Shown one piece after another: positions 8,661 through 19,009 of a DNA stretch of 64,000 bases. How positions within the stretch are numbered: position 1 is the stretch's first letter; every line of letters begins with the position of its first letter. Both the position numbers and the translations under genes were made by a program. Origin of the DNA: an uncultured Spirochaetaceae bacterium. Lineage in GTDB: Bacteria; Spirochaetota; Spirochaetia; Treponematales; Treponemataceae. The stretch is from the NCBI GenBank assembly GCA_902766125.1, contig CACXCG010000032.1:1-64000 (forward strand). The letters run 5' to 3'. The notes beneath the pieces were generated by a model that did not search any database, was not told where the DNA came from, and was given only the letters and a program-made list of their open reading frames with translations.

Positions 8661-11600
8661 TGCTGCTTTTTGAACTGCCTCTTTTATATCGACCGTGCTG
8701 CATAATTCGCTTATATCTTCTGCTTTTGCAAACCTCAGATAGTACAGAATACAGGAAATGTCTGATTCCTTACAGTTAAGAAGACTGCAGAGTGCATAGC
8801 GGTAACAGGCAAGCTGTTCCTTGTATTCGTCGGGATTGATTGTCTGATTTGTTTTGTAGTCAACCAGCGTATAGGTTCCGTCTTTATTTTTAAACACAAG
8901 ATCAATCTGTCCTTTAAGAATCTTAGAATCTATGCGGCAGCGGAAAGAATATTCGCATTTATGCCAGTCTGATTCTTTTGCTTTTTTCCCAAGTTCGCTT
9001 TTGATGAACTGTTCTTTCATCTGTTCACAGATGGCATTTACTTTGTTTTTTTTGCTTTCACTGTCATCAATACCTGCATAGCATGTCTGCGAAATCTGCA
9101 GCTCGTTTCCACTTACTGCCGATTCCATGTATGCGTGGGCAATGGTGCCGAAATCATTGTATCCAAAGCGGGCATTTGTACTTTCAACAATTTCATTTAT
9201 TTCTTTGTAGGGAATATCTGACGGCAGCTTAGAAGGTTCGGTTTCTGTTTCTGCAGTACTGTCACCCAGATGACTAGGCGAAAGATACGGTGAACGTACC
9301 TGTTCCGTCTGTACAATTCGGGCGTCCTTGAATAACGGTTCAAGATTTTTTACAAACTGTGTCCGCGTTATTGCATGCTGTATGTTGTAATTTCTTTTTG
9401 CCGGTTCTATGACTTCCAGTGTAAAAGGAGCAAAAGGGAGAGCATCCGCATCGTTTGTATAGAATGAGATGCAGGGTTTTATAATGTCCTGCAGCTTAAC
9501 AGGTGCATTTTCTCTTCCTGGAAGTTTTTCTGAAGGGTTGTCGTTTTTTGCATAGGTAATGCCGGTTACATATACTTCCTGTTTTGCACGGGTGATTGCA
9601 ACATACATAAGCCGCCGTAATTCAGCGCCAGCCATTCTTTTGTTTTCTTCCTGTGCAAGCGAATAAAAATAATTATCATATTTCGTATTCTTTTTATGTA
9701 CTGTAAGCGGATGAACCGGGGTGTTAACCGTTATGCCGTATTCTTTGCTTATGTAGACAATTTTTTTGTTTGAATCATCTGAGCCTTTTTTTCCTGCGCC
9801 GCAGATAAATACGACCGGGTATTCCAGGCCTTTGCTTTTGTGAATGGAAAGCAGATTAACACCTTTTTTCTGTTCAAGCGGAATATCCATGTTTTCCAGT
9901 TTTTTTGTTTCATCATTATAGGTTCTTACGCTGTCAACAAATTCTGCAAGGCTTATGTTCTGCAAGTCTGCCAGACGTGCAAGTTCAAAGATTCTGTCGT
10001 ACATGGTTGCATACATGTTAACCGTCTGATTCCACTCTGTTTCAAAACGGTAGCCTGTGTCATACCATAATTCGCTTATCAGTTTGGTAAGTTCTACGGT
10101 TCCTGCTTTTTTGCACATCTGTACATATCGTTCTGCGGCGGTGTTGTAACGGTTCAGGCTTTCTGCACAGAGTATATCTTCTGCAAGCGGAGCAAACGGC
10201 TGTATGTCTTTCTTTGGCAAAAGTGAAAGCAGTTTTTCCGTTTCGTCAATGCGTAAGTTTACAAACGGAGACCGAAGCACTTTTGCATAGGCAAGTTTAT
10301 CTTCGGGATATGCACAGAGTCTGAGGAATGCAAATAAATCATTAGTGGGACCGTCGTTAAAGAATCCTGTTGCAACTTCTGCGCTGTAGGGTATGCCGTA
10401 AGAAAGCAGTGTCCGTTCGTAAAGCGGTTGTAATGTGTACGAGCGGAACAGGATGGCAATGTCATTCGGTTCGTATTTTTTTTCATCTACTAACGCCTTG
10501 ATTTTTTCTGCAACCCACGAAGCTTCCGATTCATCTTTGGAAAGGATTTCGTCGTCATTATCTTCGCTTTCTGCGTCGTCTTGCTGCAGGTGCTGTGCTA
10601 TATGAATGCGTGGACTAAAGTCTATGTCCTGTTTTTTTTCTTCAAACGCTTTGGGAAGCGAAACCGTGTGATAGACTGCTTCGTATGCCGGTATGTCTTT
10701 GGGGTGGTCTTTTTCATACTGTTCGTTAAAAAATGCAGAGGAAATGTTTCTGGCTTGATCCGTATCTGTTGGATAGGGAGTTCCTCCGAAGATTGTATTA
10801 AACGCTGCAATCAGCGCCGGATGCGAACGGTAGTTTGTTTTTAAGTTTAAGTTTCCTTCTGCAAAATCTTTTGAAAGTCCGCGGAATACGCTTACATCTG
10901 CACCTCTGAAACGGTATATACTCTGTTTTTCATCGCCAACAAAGAACAGCTTGTCCGGACACAGATCTTCTACACAAGGAATTCCTTTTTCCATGCGTTC
11001 AGGTTTTTCTGCAAGCATAAAAAGCAGGTCACGCTGGGCCATGTTGTTGTCCTGAAATTCATCAATCATGATAGCCTGGAACCGCTGTTTTTCAAGTTTA
11101 CGGTATTCGGGCCAGTCGCGAAGAACACAGGTTGCAAGCGATGAAGCATCTGCATACGTTATGATTTTGAGCGTCCGTTTGGTATCGTTTACAATATCCT
11201 GAAATTCGGTAAGCAGACTTGCAATCTTCTGCATTGCGGAATAGCCGTATACAAAGTTGGTAAGCTGCCTGAGGGGAGAAATACAGTCACGTAACTGATT
11301 TATGGTGTCTTTTATGTCTTCTGAGTTTTTCAGGTTTCCAGGAAGTTTTGCACTTATGCGTGAGACTCCGTCTATATATGTAAGCATGGGGGCACAGGTT
11401 TCTTGAGTAAAGATGCCTTCGTCAAGATTCGGGGATTCGGGTAATCCTTCCAGTACTGAGTCCCGGATTGTATTGTACGTTGGAGAAGTGCGGTTACCGG
11501 AGTAGCTTTCTATCAACTGAAAAAGCGTATTATACAGACTGGAGGTGTTTTCTGTCATTTTGTTCCATTGACGGATAACTTCCTGCTTTTGTCTTTCTAA

Positions 11601-12137
11601 GTCACCCTTAAAATCAACAGGCTCACTGATGGTTCCGTGTGTAAGAACCGGTTCTGCAAACAGTTCCTGTGCAATCTGCGCGGGATCTTTTGTCTGAATA
11701 ATTCCCTGAATTGCACTGTCGCTGTTGTGCGAAAGTAAGAATGCAAGTGCTTTTTTATTTACTTCTTCGGTAAGGGTGTCGTTATCAACGGCAAAGTCAG
11801 GACTGAGTCCGTATAAATGACTGAATTTTTTTGCAATGGAAGAACAGTAGCTGTCAAAGGTTTTTATGTTTGCCTTGTAAAAATCACTTACGCTTTCAGG
11901 ATCTTTTTCTTTAAGTGTCTTGTAGATTCGGCCGTACATTTCAACGGTCGCCTTGTTTGTAAATGTAAGCGTCAGAATCTGATCTACGGGAATATGTTTT
12001 TCAAATACCAGATATGCAAAGCGGGATGCAAGTACAGTTGTTTTTCCGGAACCTGCACCTGCACTGACTACTGCATTGTCGGTCATCTGTATTGTTTTTT
12101 TCTGATCTTCGTCAAATTCACGTTTCTCTTGTGCCAT
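8652..12137 (-). CDS. addA: AddA-type ATP-dependent helicase-nuclease subunit
   Basis: Product of 1161 residues, a UvrD-family helicase with a RecB-type nuclease. Walker A is SAGAGSGKTT (about residue 24), Walker B is IMIDEFQDNN; LKTNYRSHPAL and LLSIHKSKGLEYPVVFI are helicase motifs IV and V, and RRLMYVAITRAK motif VI. The C-terminus has the nuclease triad GQIDLVF...YTLVDYKTNQ and a later QLACYRYAL. It should process double-strand ends for recombination together with the adjacent AddB-like subunit, whose stop is one base upstream. The ATG at 12137 is chosen for its GAGGA site; the frame stays open 102 bases further upstream. Confidence 0.88.
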   Translation of the reverse strand: MAQEKREFDEDQKKTIQMTDNAVVSAGAGSGKTTVLASRFAYLVFEKHIPVDQILTLTFTNKATVEMYGRIYKTLKEKDPESVSDFYKANIKTFDSYCSSIAKKFSHLYGLSPDFAVDNDTLTEEVNKKALAFLLSHNSDSAIQGIIQTKDPAQIAQELFAEPVLTHGTISEPVDFKGDLERQKQEVIRQWNKMTENTSSLYNTLFQLIESYSGNRTSPTYNTIRDSVLEGLPESPNLDEGIFTQETCAPMLTYIDGVSRISAKLPGNLKNSEDIKDTINQLRDCISPLRQLTNFVYGYSAMQKIASLLTEFQDIVNDTKRTLKIITYADASSLATCVLRDWPEYRKLEKQRFQAIMIDEFQDNNMAQRDLLFMLAEKPERMEKGIPCVEDLCPDKLFFVGDEKQSIYRFRGADVSVFRGLSKDFAEGNLNLKTNYRSHPALIAAFNTIFGGTPYPTDTDQARNISSAFFNEQYEKDHPKDIPAYEAVYHTVSLPKAFEEKKQDIDFSPRIHIAQHLQQDDAESEDNDDEILSKDESEASWVAEKIKALVDEKKYEPNDIAILFRSYTLQPLYERTLLSYGIPYSAEVATGFFNDGPTNDLFAFLRLCAYPEDKLAYAKVLRSPFVNLRIDETEKLLSLLPKKDIQPFAPLAEDILCAESLNRYNTAAERYVQMCKKAGTVELTKLISELWYDTGYRFETEWNQTVNMYATMYDRIFELARLADLQNISLAEFVDSVRTYNDETKKLENMDIPLEQKKGVNLLSIHKSKGLEYPVVFICGAGKKGSDDSNKKIVYISKEYGITVNTPVHPLTVHKKNTKYDNYFYSLAQEENKRMAGAELRRLMYVAITRAKQEVYVTGITYAKNDNPSEKLPGRENAPVKLQDIIKPCISFYTNDADALPFAPFTLEVIEPAKRNYNIQHAITRTQFVKNLEPLFKDARIVQTEQVRSPYLSPSHLGDSTAETETEPSKLPSDIPYKEINEIVESTNARFGYNDFGTIAHAYMESAVSGNELQISQTCYAGIDDSESKKNKVNAICEQMKEQFIKSELGKKAKESDWHKCEYSFRCRIDSKILKGQIDLVFKNKDGTYTLVDYKTNQTINPDEYKEQLACYRYALCSLLNCKESDISCILYYLRFAKAEDISELCSTVDIKEAVQKAASD

Positions 12138-12138
12138 A

Positions 12139-14862
12139 TTAGTCCTCTTTTTTTGCAATGACAAAAGTGCGTCTGCATACAGCCTTGAAGGTACAGGAAG
12201 CACAGGTGTTCCATTCAGGATTTGTGATTGCAAGGTCAAGCGGCCGTTCTGTTACTTCCTTTGCAAACTGTTCTGAAAGTTCAAGAAAGCGCTTTTGTGT
12301 GCTTTCAAAGTCTTTGATATAACTCTTTGCATTGCTTGATAAGAGCCTTGTTCCTACAATTCCTTTTACCTCTGCTTTCTTAAGGTTAAAGAAAACACAT
12401 TCGTCTGCCTGTATGGGTGTGCTCTGGTTCGAAAGTAAATACCGGTACATGGGCATCTGAAAATCAGGAATGTCGTCATCGGTTTCTGCATATTTGTTTT
12501 TGGGAATAGCGTAGTCTGATGATTTAAAATCGATCAGTATGTATTCTCCGTCTGTGTCGTCGCGTGCAAGACAGTCAATTATTCCGTGAAAGAAATAATT
12601 TTTTCCTTCCGGTTCATAGATCAGTTCTTTTTCGGTTTCTGCAACAGAACAGCCTTCAAGTCTGGTGCACAAAACGGTAACCGCCTGTTTTAATTCGTTG
12701 TAAAAGGCTTCCTTTTTGTTAGAAAGCGTTTCTTTTGCTAAAGCGCTTGCCTCGTACAGTTCCAGCGTGCTGTGAGTACAGTCCTGTAAGAGCTGGTCAT
12801 ACAGGGCGGGTATTGTTTCGTTTTCTGTTCTAAACGGAAGATTTTTTTGTTTGAGTAAAACCAGAAAGTTGTGCAGTATTGCGTGACGGATATTTCCGTC
12901 TGCATACGCGTCTGTTAACTGAGCTTCATCTACATCTTCTTCAACTTTGAGATTGCTTTTTAAAAGCCACAGCCGTTTACAGGTGAAATAATTTTTTAAC
13001 GCAGCCTGAGAAATTCGGAGTTTTCCGTTTTTGTACGAGTGCGTTTCTATGCTTTGTGTAATTTCTTCGGGTGCTGGATTTGTTTCTTTTACTGGGCTGT
13101 CAGACAGTGTGTTCTTCCATGCGGTAAAGCTGTCGTGTGAATGCTGTGTTACGGCTGTAAGCGGTTTGGCATTCAGAGGGTTTTGAACAGTCTGTTTTTC
13201 CTGCGAAAGGAGATCCTCCTGAATGATTCCTGTGGTGCCGGTAAAGTAACTGTGTTCAAGTGCATACGAATCGAACGTTTTTTCAGAAACAGAAAAAATC
13301 GCTCGGTTGAGGGAGTTCATTTCATACAGCTGAATGTATAAATCTGAAACGTCAGGGTCCTGCGTAATTCCTAAGGCTTCACGCTTTGTGTCGTTTAAAA
13401 AGCCCAGCTGACGGTATACCAGGGAAAGAGATTTCTGACTTGCATCAATAACACAGTGGCAGGCAAACGGTGCACAGCAGGCAACGCGATAGGGCAGAAT
13501 CTGAACGCCGGTGTTTTCCTCCTGAGCAACATACATCTTACCGGAAAGATATTCGGTAAAGAAACTGTACGGAGACGGAACGGTGCAGTCAGGATAGCTG
13601 TTCTCTAAATCAATCAGAAGCCGTAATTCGGAAATACAGCGGCTTATGATTCTGTTACTTGCAGGATCCCATTGTTCTGTGTCAAAGAATGCATCTCGGA
13701 AGGCAAAATACTTTGACCTCAATTCATCAAAAGTCTTAGCCTGTACCATTGCAGTTGACAGTTTTTTGAGTGATAAATAATAGCTTTTGATAAGTTCGTT
13801 GAGCCGGTTGACCGGGTGCTTGAATGCATTTTCCCACGGGTCCTGCAGTTTACCGTCTTTTTCAAAGGCACAGATGCAGTTGTTTTCTTTTCCAAACTGA
13901 ATTAATTCCTGATTCAGTTTCTGTTCTTTCCACGGAAGTGCATTGTTTGTCAAAAGTCGACGCATGCTTTCAAAAGAAAAATTATTCTGAACACAGTCAC
14001 TGAGTGAAGTAAAAAAAGAGCCTGCAAGGGTTTTTGTAAGTTCTTTACCGTTTCTGCGCACGAAGGGAATTTCTTGAAGTACAAAATCGCGCTCCAGGTA
14101 AGGGGCGTACGTTTCCAGATCCGGAACATCAACTGCTATATCAGTCCAGGCAATGCCTTCTTTTTCATGCAGGTTTCGGATGGTTCCTGCCAGCTGATGG
14201 ATTTCTATGCGTGCGTTTGCGTATTTGTTTACAACGGTCTCCTGTGTACGCGGAGGGACATGAATGAGCGTAATGGTTTTTGAAGATTCGAGTATGGGTT
14301 TGTATTCCAGATAATCCATAAGAATTTCAGGAAAGAAAATAATGTATTTGTTCTCATCTTCCTTGAAGGGTGGTGTTTCCCATGCGGGATCAAACAGATT
14401 GTATCTGTCAAGAAATTCGGTATACCGCTGATGCAATGTTAGAAAGTCTGAGTCTTCTTCGTCTGCACTCATTCCGCTTTTTTCAAAACGTTTTTTCCAT
14501 ATGTTAAGGGAAGGAAGCAGAGAAGAAATCCATGAGGTAAAGCCTGCACTCTGCTTTGCAAACGGTTGTGCAATGATTGATTTAAAAATCGGTTTCTCTG
14601 CGTTTTCTGAAGTAATCCGGGATGCAAAAACTGTCCGTAGGGCCTGAGGTATGGCCGTTCTTGTCTGATGGATACTCCTGATAGAGGTGCTTTTAAAATC
14701 ATCCCAGGCAGTAAAGCGTTCCATGGCAACTGCCTTTGCATCTGAAACAAGTGTTGTCCGGTCTGCCCATAAATCAGCGGCGGTCTGTGTCGGAAAAACA
14801 AAAATGGTATTGTTGTCCTGTATGTTGCTGCAAATAGTCTGTTCAATAATAGAGTGTTCCAC
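12139..14862 (-). CDS. addB: AddB/RexB-type nuclease subunit
   Basis: Product of 907 residues. The C-terminal third (about 615-905) is a PD-(D/E)XK nuclease of the Cas4/RecB type: FHGIIDCLARDD, YILIDFKSSD and QMPMYRYLL. Cysteines at NYFTCKRLW and in CASCTFKAVC near the end match the four-cysteine iron-sulphur staple of AddB. The N-terminal part is a helicase-like scaffold; the place where a Walker A is expected (IFVFPTQTAADLWADR) lacks GxxxxGK[ST], so it probably does not hydrolyse ATP, as in RexB-like subunits. The start is a GTG with AGAGGA six bases upstream. First gene of the operon with addA. Confidence 0.8.
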   Translation of the reverse strand: MEHSIIEQTICSNIQDNNTIFVFPTQTAADLWADRTTLVSDAKAVAMERFTAWDDFKSTSIRSIHQTRTAIPQALRTVFASRITSENAEKPIFKSIIAQPFAKQSAGFTSWISSLLPSLNIWKKRFEKSGMSADEEDSDFLTLHQRYTEFLDRYNLFDPAWETPPFKEDENKYIIFFPEILMDYLEYKPILESSKTITLIHVPPRTQETVVNKYANARIEIHQLAGTIRNLHEKEGIAWTDIAVDVPDLETYAPYLERDFVLQEIPFVRRNGKELTKTLAGSFFTSLSDCVQNNFSFESMRRLLTNNALPWKEQKLNQELIQFGKENNCICAFEKDGKLQDPWENAFKHPVNRLNELIKSYYLSLKKLSTAMVQAKTFDELRSKYFAFRDAFFDTEQWDPASNRIISRCISELRLLIDLENSYPDCTVPSPYSFFTEYLSGKMYVAQEENTGVQILPYRVACCAPFACHCVIDASQKSLSLVYRQLGFLNDTKREALGITQDPDVSDLYIQLYEMNSLNRAIFSVSEKTFDSYALEHSYFTGTTGIIQEDLLSQEKQTVQNPLNAKPLTAVTQHSHDSFTAWKNTLSDSPVKETNPAPEEITQSIETHSYKNGKLRISQAALKNYFTCKRLWLLKSNLKVEEDVDEAQLTDAYADGNIRHAILHNFLVLLKQKNLPFRTENETIPALYDQLLQDCTHSTLELYEASALAKETLSNKKEAFYNELKQAVTVLCTRLEGCSVAETEKELIYEPEGKNYFFHGIIDCLARDDTDGEYILIDFKSSDYAIPKNKYAETDDDIPDFQMPMYRYLLSNQSTPIQADECVFFNLKKAEVKGIVGTRLLSSNAKSYIKDFESTQKRFLELSEQFAKEVTERPLDLAITNPEWNTCASCTFKAVCRRTFVIAKKED

Positions 14863-14879
14863 AGTAATCCTCTTCTTTA

Positions 14880-14909
14880 ATTATAGAGTATGAACTTTGG
14901 TCTTGTCCA
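14880..14909 (-). promoter_or_regulatory. Predicted promoter of the addB-addA operon
   Basis: On the minus strand TGGACA (14909-14904), an 18-base spacer and a perfect TATAAT (14885-14880). Predicted start near 14873, 11 bases ahead of the GTG start. Confidence 0.5.
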
Positions 14910-14920
14910 GTTTAGTTTAG

Positions 14921-14949
14921 TTGAATGTATTATCATTTTATGATACTAT
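14921..14949 (+). promoter_or_regulatory. Predicted promoter of ilvD
   Basis: TTGAAT (14921-14926), 17-base spacer, TACTAT (14944-14949). The ilvB promoter uses the same -10 and nearly the same -35. Predicted start near 14956; the GGAGG at 14962-14966 serves the ATG at 14973. Confidence 0.5.
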
Positions 14950-14972
14950 CAGAAAAATCATGGAGGACTTTT

Positions 14973-16664
14973 ATGGCTAAACGTTCAGATAATGCAACAA
15001 AAGGGATTGCACGAGCTCCCCACCGTTCACTTTTTTATGCAATGGGGTATACAGATGAAGAGTTAGAACGCCCGCTTGTGGGTGTCTGCTGTGCTAAGAA
15101 TGAAATAATTCCCGGTCATTTTGATCTTGATAAAATTGCAGATGCCGTTAAAGCCGGAATCCGTATGGCTGGCGGAACTCCTATAGAATTTCCTGCAATC
15201 GGTGTGTGTGACGGAATTGCAATGGGCCATGAGGGTATGAAGTATTCTCTGGTTACCCGTGAACTGATTGCCGACAGCGTTGAATGTGTTGCCACTGCTC
15301 ATCAGTTTGATGCGCTGGTCATGATTCCAAACTGCGATAAAATTGTTCCCGGTATGCTTATGGCTGCAGCCCGTCTTGACTTGCCGACCGTTTTTGTTTC
15401 CGGTGGTGCAATGATGCCCGGTCACTTACCCAGCCACGAAGAAGGAAATCCGTATTCAGATAAAAATCTTTCGCTTACCGATATGTTTGAAGGCGTTGGT
15501 GCTGTTGCCTCTGGAAAAATCACTGAAGCTCAGCTGTGCGAAATGGAACATGTTGCCTGTCCCGGCTGCGGTTCTTGCTCCGGTATGTTTACCGCTAACA
15601 GTATGAACTGTCTTACCGAAGTGCTGGGACTTGGTCTTCCCGGTAACGGAACCATTCCTGCAACAACTGGTGCACGTCTTGCACTTGCAAAGCATGCGGG
15701 TATGGCAGTTATGAACCTATACAACAAAGGTATTACTGCACGCAAAATGATGACGGCTGACAGTTTCAGAAATGCACTTGCTGCAGATATGGCACTGGGC
15801 TGTTCAAGCAACACTATGCTGCACGTTCCTGCAATCATGCACGAAGCGGGACTTGAACTTGACTTGCATGAAGTAAACGAAATTTCTGAACGCACTCCAA
15901 ACCTGTGTCATCTTGCACCTGCAGGACATACCTTTATCTGTGAATTAAATGATGCCGGTGGAGTTCAGGCTGTTCTTGCTGAGCTTGCAAAAAAGAAGCT
16001 GATTAAAACAGATCTGATTACTGCAACCGGAAAAACCATTGCTCAGAATATTGCCGGTGTAAAAAACCGTAATCCTGAAATCCTTCGTCCTATTGAAAAT
16101 CCGTTCAGTGCAACTGGCGGTATTGCAGTTCTGTTTGGTAACCTTGCTCCCAACGGAACCGTCGTAAAACGCAGTGCCTGTGCTCCTGAGCTTATGAAAC
16201 ATACCGGACCTGCCCGTGTCTTTAATGACGAAAGCGAAGCTATGGAAGCAGTTCAGAAACGTAAGATTAATCCCGGTGATGTTGTCGTAATCCGTTACGA
16301 AGGACCGAAAGGCGGACCGGGTATGCGTGAAATGCTTGCCGTAACTGCTGCTCTTGCGGGTCAGGGACTGGACAAACAGGTTGCCCTTATTACCGACGGC
16401 CGTTTCAGCGGGGCTACACGCGGTGCATCGTTAGGTCACTGTTCTCCGGAAGCTGCTGACGGCGGACCTATTGCGCTGGTGCAGGAAGGCGACAAAATTA
16501 CGCTTGATATCAACAACTATAAAATTACCCTTGAAGTAAGCGATGAAGAACTTGCAAAGCGTAAGGCAGCATGGAAAGCTCCCGAGCCTAAAGTAACACA
16601 TGGTTACCTTGCACGCTATGCAAAACTGGTTTCTTCTGCAGACAAAGGTGCAATCCTTCAGTAG
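14973..16664 (+). CDS. ilvD: Dihydroxy-acid dehydratase
   Basis: Product of 563 residues, the normal IlvD length. It dehydrates 2,3-dihydroxy-isovalerate and 2,3-dihydroxy-3-methylvalerate, the step before transamination to valine and isoleucine. Iron-sulphur cysteines are visible in [13 protein letters not shown] (about 39-40), NCDKIVPGM (about 121) and [18 protein letters not shown] (from about 196); the C-terminal [12 protein letters not shown] is also characteristic. GGAGG at 14962-14966 sets the ATG. The alpha/beta hydrolase follows after five bases and probably shares the transcript. Confidence 0.95.
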   Translation: MAKRSDNATKGIARAPHRSLFYAMGYTDEELERPLVGVCCAKNEIIPGHFDLDKIADAVKAGIRMAGGTPIEFPAIGVCDGIAMGHEGMKYSLVTRELIADSVECVATAHQFDALVMIPNCDKIVPGMLMAAARLDLPTVFVSGGAMMPGHLPSHEEGNPYSDKNLSLTDMFEGVGAVASGKITEAQLCEMEHVACPGCGSCSGMFTANSMNCLTEVLGLGLPGNGTIPATTGARLALAKHAGMAVMNLYNKGITARKMMTADSFRNALAADMALGCSSNTMLHVPAIMHEAGLELDLHEVNEISERTPNLCHLAPAGHTFICELNDAGGVQAVLAELAKKKLIKTDLITATGKTIAQNIAGVKNRNPEILRPIENPFSATGGIAVLFGNLAPNGTVVKRSACAPELMKHTGPARVFNDESEAMEAVQKRKINPGDVVVIRYEGPKGGPGMREMLAVTAALAGQGLDKQVALITDGRFSGATRGASLGHCSPEAADGGPIALVQEGDKITLDINNYKITLEVSDEELAKRKAAWKAPEPKVTHGYLARYAKLVSSADKGAILQ

Positions 16665-16669
16665 GCGTA

Positions 16670-17623
16670 ATGAGAAAAGAGAATTATTTTCTGAATATTG
16701 CTGATGGAGCAGAACTGTGGATTGACCGCTGGGTTCCTGATGAAGGTTCTGAAATAAAAGGCATAATTCAGTTTCACATCGGAATGGAAGAGTGGACCGG
16801 CCGCTATGACGAACTGGGCACCTTCTTTTCCAATGCAGGCTTTGTGTTCAATACCTATGATTTCCGCGGACATGGAAAAACTGCCTTAAATGCAGAGAAA
16901 AAACACAAGGGACTCATGGGTAAAATTGCCGACAAAGAAGGATTTAACAGAGCCATTGAAGATTTGCATTGTGTCATTCAGGACTGCGAAAACGCATTTC
17001 CTGGTAAAAAAGTTATTCTTATCGGTTATTCATTCGGGTCTTTTGTAAGTCAGGGCTTTATAGAAAAGTATGGTGCAGAAATTGCTGCCTGTGTTTTGTG
17101 CGGAACAAAAGGTCCCACTCAGTTTGTTAACTGGATAAGCACGCTTGTTGGCCGCATTGACTGTCTGTTTGGACGGGACAAAAAAGCGTCAGTGCTGCAT
17201 CACGTTCCTGACAGAATGTATGCAAAACGGATTCCTAAAGAAATTGCAAAGAAAAACTGTCTTGCCTGGATGGCAGCAGATCAGTCTGTAGTAGAAGCGT
17301 ACATTGCTGACCCGCTGTGCAGTAACGGTTTTGTGCGTTCATTCTTTGTTGATATGATGGGCGGCTGTCTGCAGATACATAAGCGCAGGAACATGAAAAA
17401 AATTCCTGCCGAATTTCCTGTCCTGTTTGTATACGGAGAAGATGACCCTGTCGGCGGTTACGGTAAGACAATCAGAAAACTTGAAGAACTGTACAAAAAA
17501 AACGGCATGACCCGCATAGAAGAAAAAGTCTATGAAGGCTGCCGTCATGAAGTCTTCCAGGATTACTGCAAAGCTCAGGTTATGAACGATGTCTTATCCT
17601 GGGTTACGGAAAAAATTCTGTAA
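16670..17623 (+). CDS. Alpha/beta hydrolase (monoacylglycerol lipase / serine aminopeptidase S33 type)
   Basis: Product of 317 residues without signal peptide. The nucleophile elbow is LIGYSFGSFVSQ (about residue 122), the oxyanion/His strand pattern FNTYDFRGHGKT is upstream, the acid is probably in FVYGEDDPVGGYG (about 265) and the catalytic histidine in YEGCRHEVFQD (about 290). The family hydrolyses acyl esters such as lysophospholipids or monoglycerides; the actual substrate cannot be told. It lies five bases after ilvD, probably a passenger on that transcript, and converges on the decarboxylase gene with a five-base gap. Confidence 0.82.
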   Translation: MRKENYFLNIADGAELWIDRWVPDEGSEIKGIIQFHIGMEEWTGRYDELGTFFSNAGFVFNTYDFRGHGKTALNAEKKHKGLMGKIADKEGFNRAIEDLHCVIQDCENAFPGKKVILIGYSFGSFVSQGFIEKYGAEIAACVLCGTKGPTQFVNWISTLVGRIDCLFGRDKKASVLHHVPDRMYAKRIPKEIAKKNCLAWMAADQSVVEAYIADPLCSNGFVRSFFVDMMGGCLQIHKRRNMKKIPAEFPVLFVYGEDDPVGGYGKTIRKLEELYKKNGMTRIEEKVYEGCRHEVFQDYCKAQVMNDVLSWVTEKIL

Positions 17624-17628
17624 ACAGA

Positions 17629-18846
17629 TTATGCATTCGGTACCGCGGGGTTTCCGTCCTGATCCATTACACCTTCATCGGTAATGAAGTATGTCTTTAT
17701 GGGCGGGAATCCGTTAAAGGCAACACTTGCGTATGTTGAAGTATATGCGCCTGTGGTAAGCCAGTACAGTTTGTCGCCGCTTTTTAGATCAACCGGCAGT
17801 TTGTATTTTTCATCTTCATACAGAATGTCTGCACTGTCGCAGGTAGGCCCTGCAATAATAACTTCACCTTCGCGTCCCTGACCGTCTTTGTCGGTAATGA
17901 CCGGATACTTGATTGATTCATCCAGTGTTTCAATAAATCCGTTAAACTTTCCTGCATCAAGGAATACCCAGCGCTGCAGGGCAGTGTTGTTTTTGCGGGA
18001 AATAAGTACAACTTCTGAAGTAAGAATACCGCTGTCGCCAACTAAAGAACGTCCCGGTTCCAGAATGATGGTGGGAATGCTTTCGCCAAAGTCATCCTGC
18101 AGATAGCGGGTAATTTCGGAAGCATAATCGCTTAAATCGTTTGTGGGCTGAATGTACTGTGCGGGGAATCCTCCTCCCATGTTTATCATGGAAAGACGGA
18201 TATCTTCTTCATCTTCAAGCGACTGGAACAGATACTTAGTCTTTGCAATTGCGTCGTTCCACGAACCAATGTCGCGCTGCTGACTTCCTACATGGAAACT
18301 GATGCCGTACGGGGTAAGACCGGAGTTTCGTGCCTGAACCAGAAGATCGTATGCCATGTCGGGGTGACAGCCGAATTTGCGTGAAAGCGGCCAGTCTGCA
18401 GTAGAAGAATTTTCAACCAGAATGCGTACATAGACCTTAGAACCAGGAGCATATTTTGCAATGTTTTTCAGATCTTCTTTTGAATCTGTTGCAAACATGC
18501 GTACGCCTTTTTCGTAAAAGTATTTGACGTCCTGTGCTTTTTTAATTGTATTTCCGTAAGAAACACGGTCTGCACTGATTCCCAGAGAAAGCACTTTGTC
18601 CAGTTCGTAACGGGATGCAATGTCAAAATTAGATCCCAGCTGATCCAGCATGCGCAGTACGGGGACACCGGGGTTAGCCTTTACTGCATAATAAATGAGC
18701 GCATACGGAAATGAATCCTTAAGCTGAATAAAGTGATTTTTGATGGTGCGAAGATTCACAAAAATGTTGGGGGTAGAAAAGTTTTCTGATGCATCGCGGA
18801 AAGCCTTCCATTCGTAATCCGAAATAAAATCCTTGCGGTTGAACAT
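17629..18846 (-). CDS. Ornithine/lysine-type decarboxylase, PLP fold type III
   Basis: Product of 405 residues. The PLP-lysine is in YYAVKANPGVPVL (about residue 53), followed by FDIASRYELD; ISFHVGSQQ, NMGGGFP and LEPGRSLVGDSG bind the cofactor phosphate, and GPTCDSADILYE provides the active-site cysteine and aspartate from the partner subunit. This is the eukaryote-like (Alr-fold) ornithine decarboxylase group that makes putrescine; some relatives prefer lysine or diaminopimelate, so substrate is inferred. GGAGG precedes the ATG by eight bases. Single-gene unit; I could not find a convincing promoter in the 160-base gap before it. Confidence 0.85.
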   Translation of the reverse strand: MFNRKDFISDYEWKAFRDASENFSTPNIFVNLRTIKNHFIQLKDSFPYALIYYAVKANPGVPVLRMLDQLGSNFDIASRYELDKVLSLGISADRVSYGNTIKKAQDVKYFYEKGVRMFATDSKEDLKNIAKYAPGSKVYVRILVENSSTADWPLSRKFGCHPDMAYDLLVQARNSGLTPYGISFHVGSQQRDIGSWNDAIAKTKYLFQSLEDEEDIRLSMINMGGGFPAQYIQPTNDLSDYASEITRYLQDDFGESIPTIILEPGRSLVGDSGILTSEVVLISRKNNTALQRWVFLDAGKFNGFIETLDESIKYPVITDKDGQGREGEVIIAGPTCDSADILYEDEKYKLPVDLKSGDKLYWLTTGAYTSTYASVAFNGFPPIKTYFITDEGVMDQDGNPAVPNA

Positions 18847-18949
18847 GTGCGTTCCTCCCGTAAAAATAAATTAGTGAAAGCGATACTATCATAAATTACC
18901 GATTGGTGCTACTGTTTTTGTAAAAAAAATTGTATTTTTTCTGTATGTA

Positions 18950-18978
18950 TTGAAAATAACGCTTAAAAAAGTTACTAT
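18950..18978 (+). promoter_or_regulatory. Predicted promoter of ilvB
   Basis: TTGAAA (18950-18955), 17-base spacer, TACTAT (18973-18978). Predicted start near 18985, leaving a leader of only ~25 bases, so no attenuator or T-box precedes ilvB here. Confidence 0.5.
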
Positions 18979-19009
18979 ATGCGATATCAATTTTAAGAGG
19001 ATTTGTGCC

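Noticed and set aside
18847-19009. Attenuator or T-box leader ahead of ilvB
   Set aside because: The predicted ilvB transcript has a leader of only about 25 bases, and no T-box sequence or leader peptide rich in branched-chain codons is seen.
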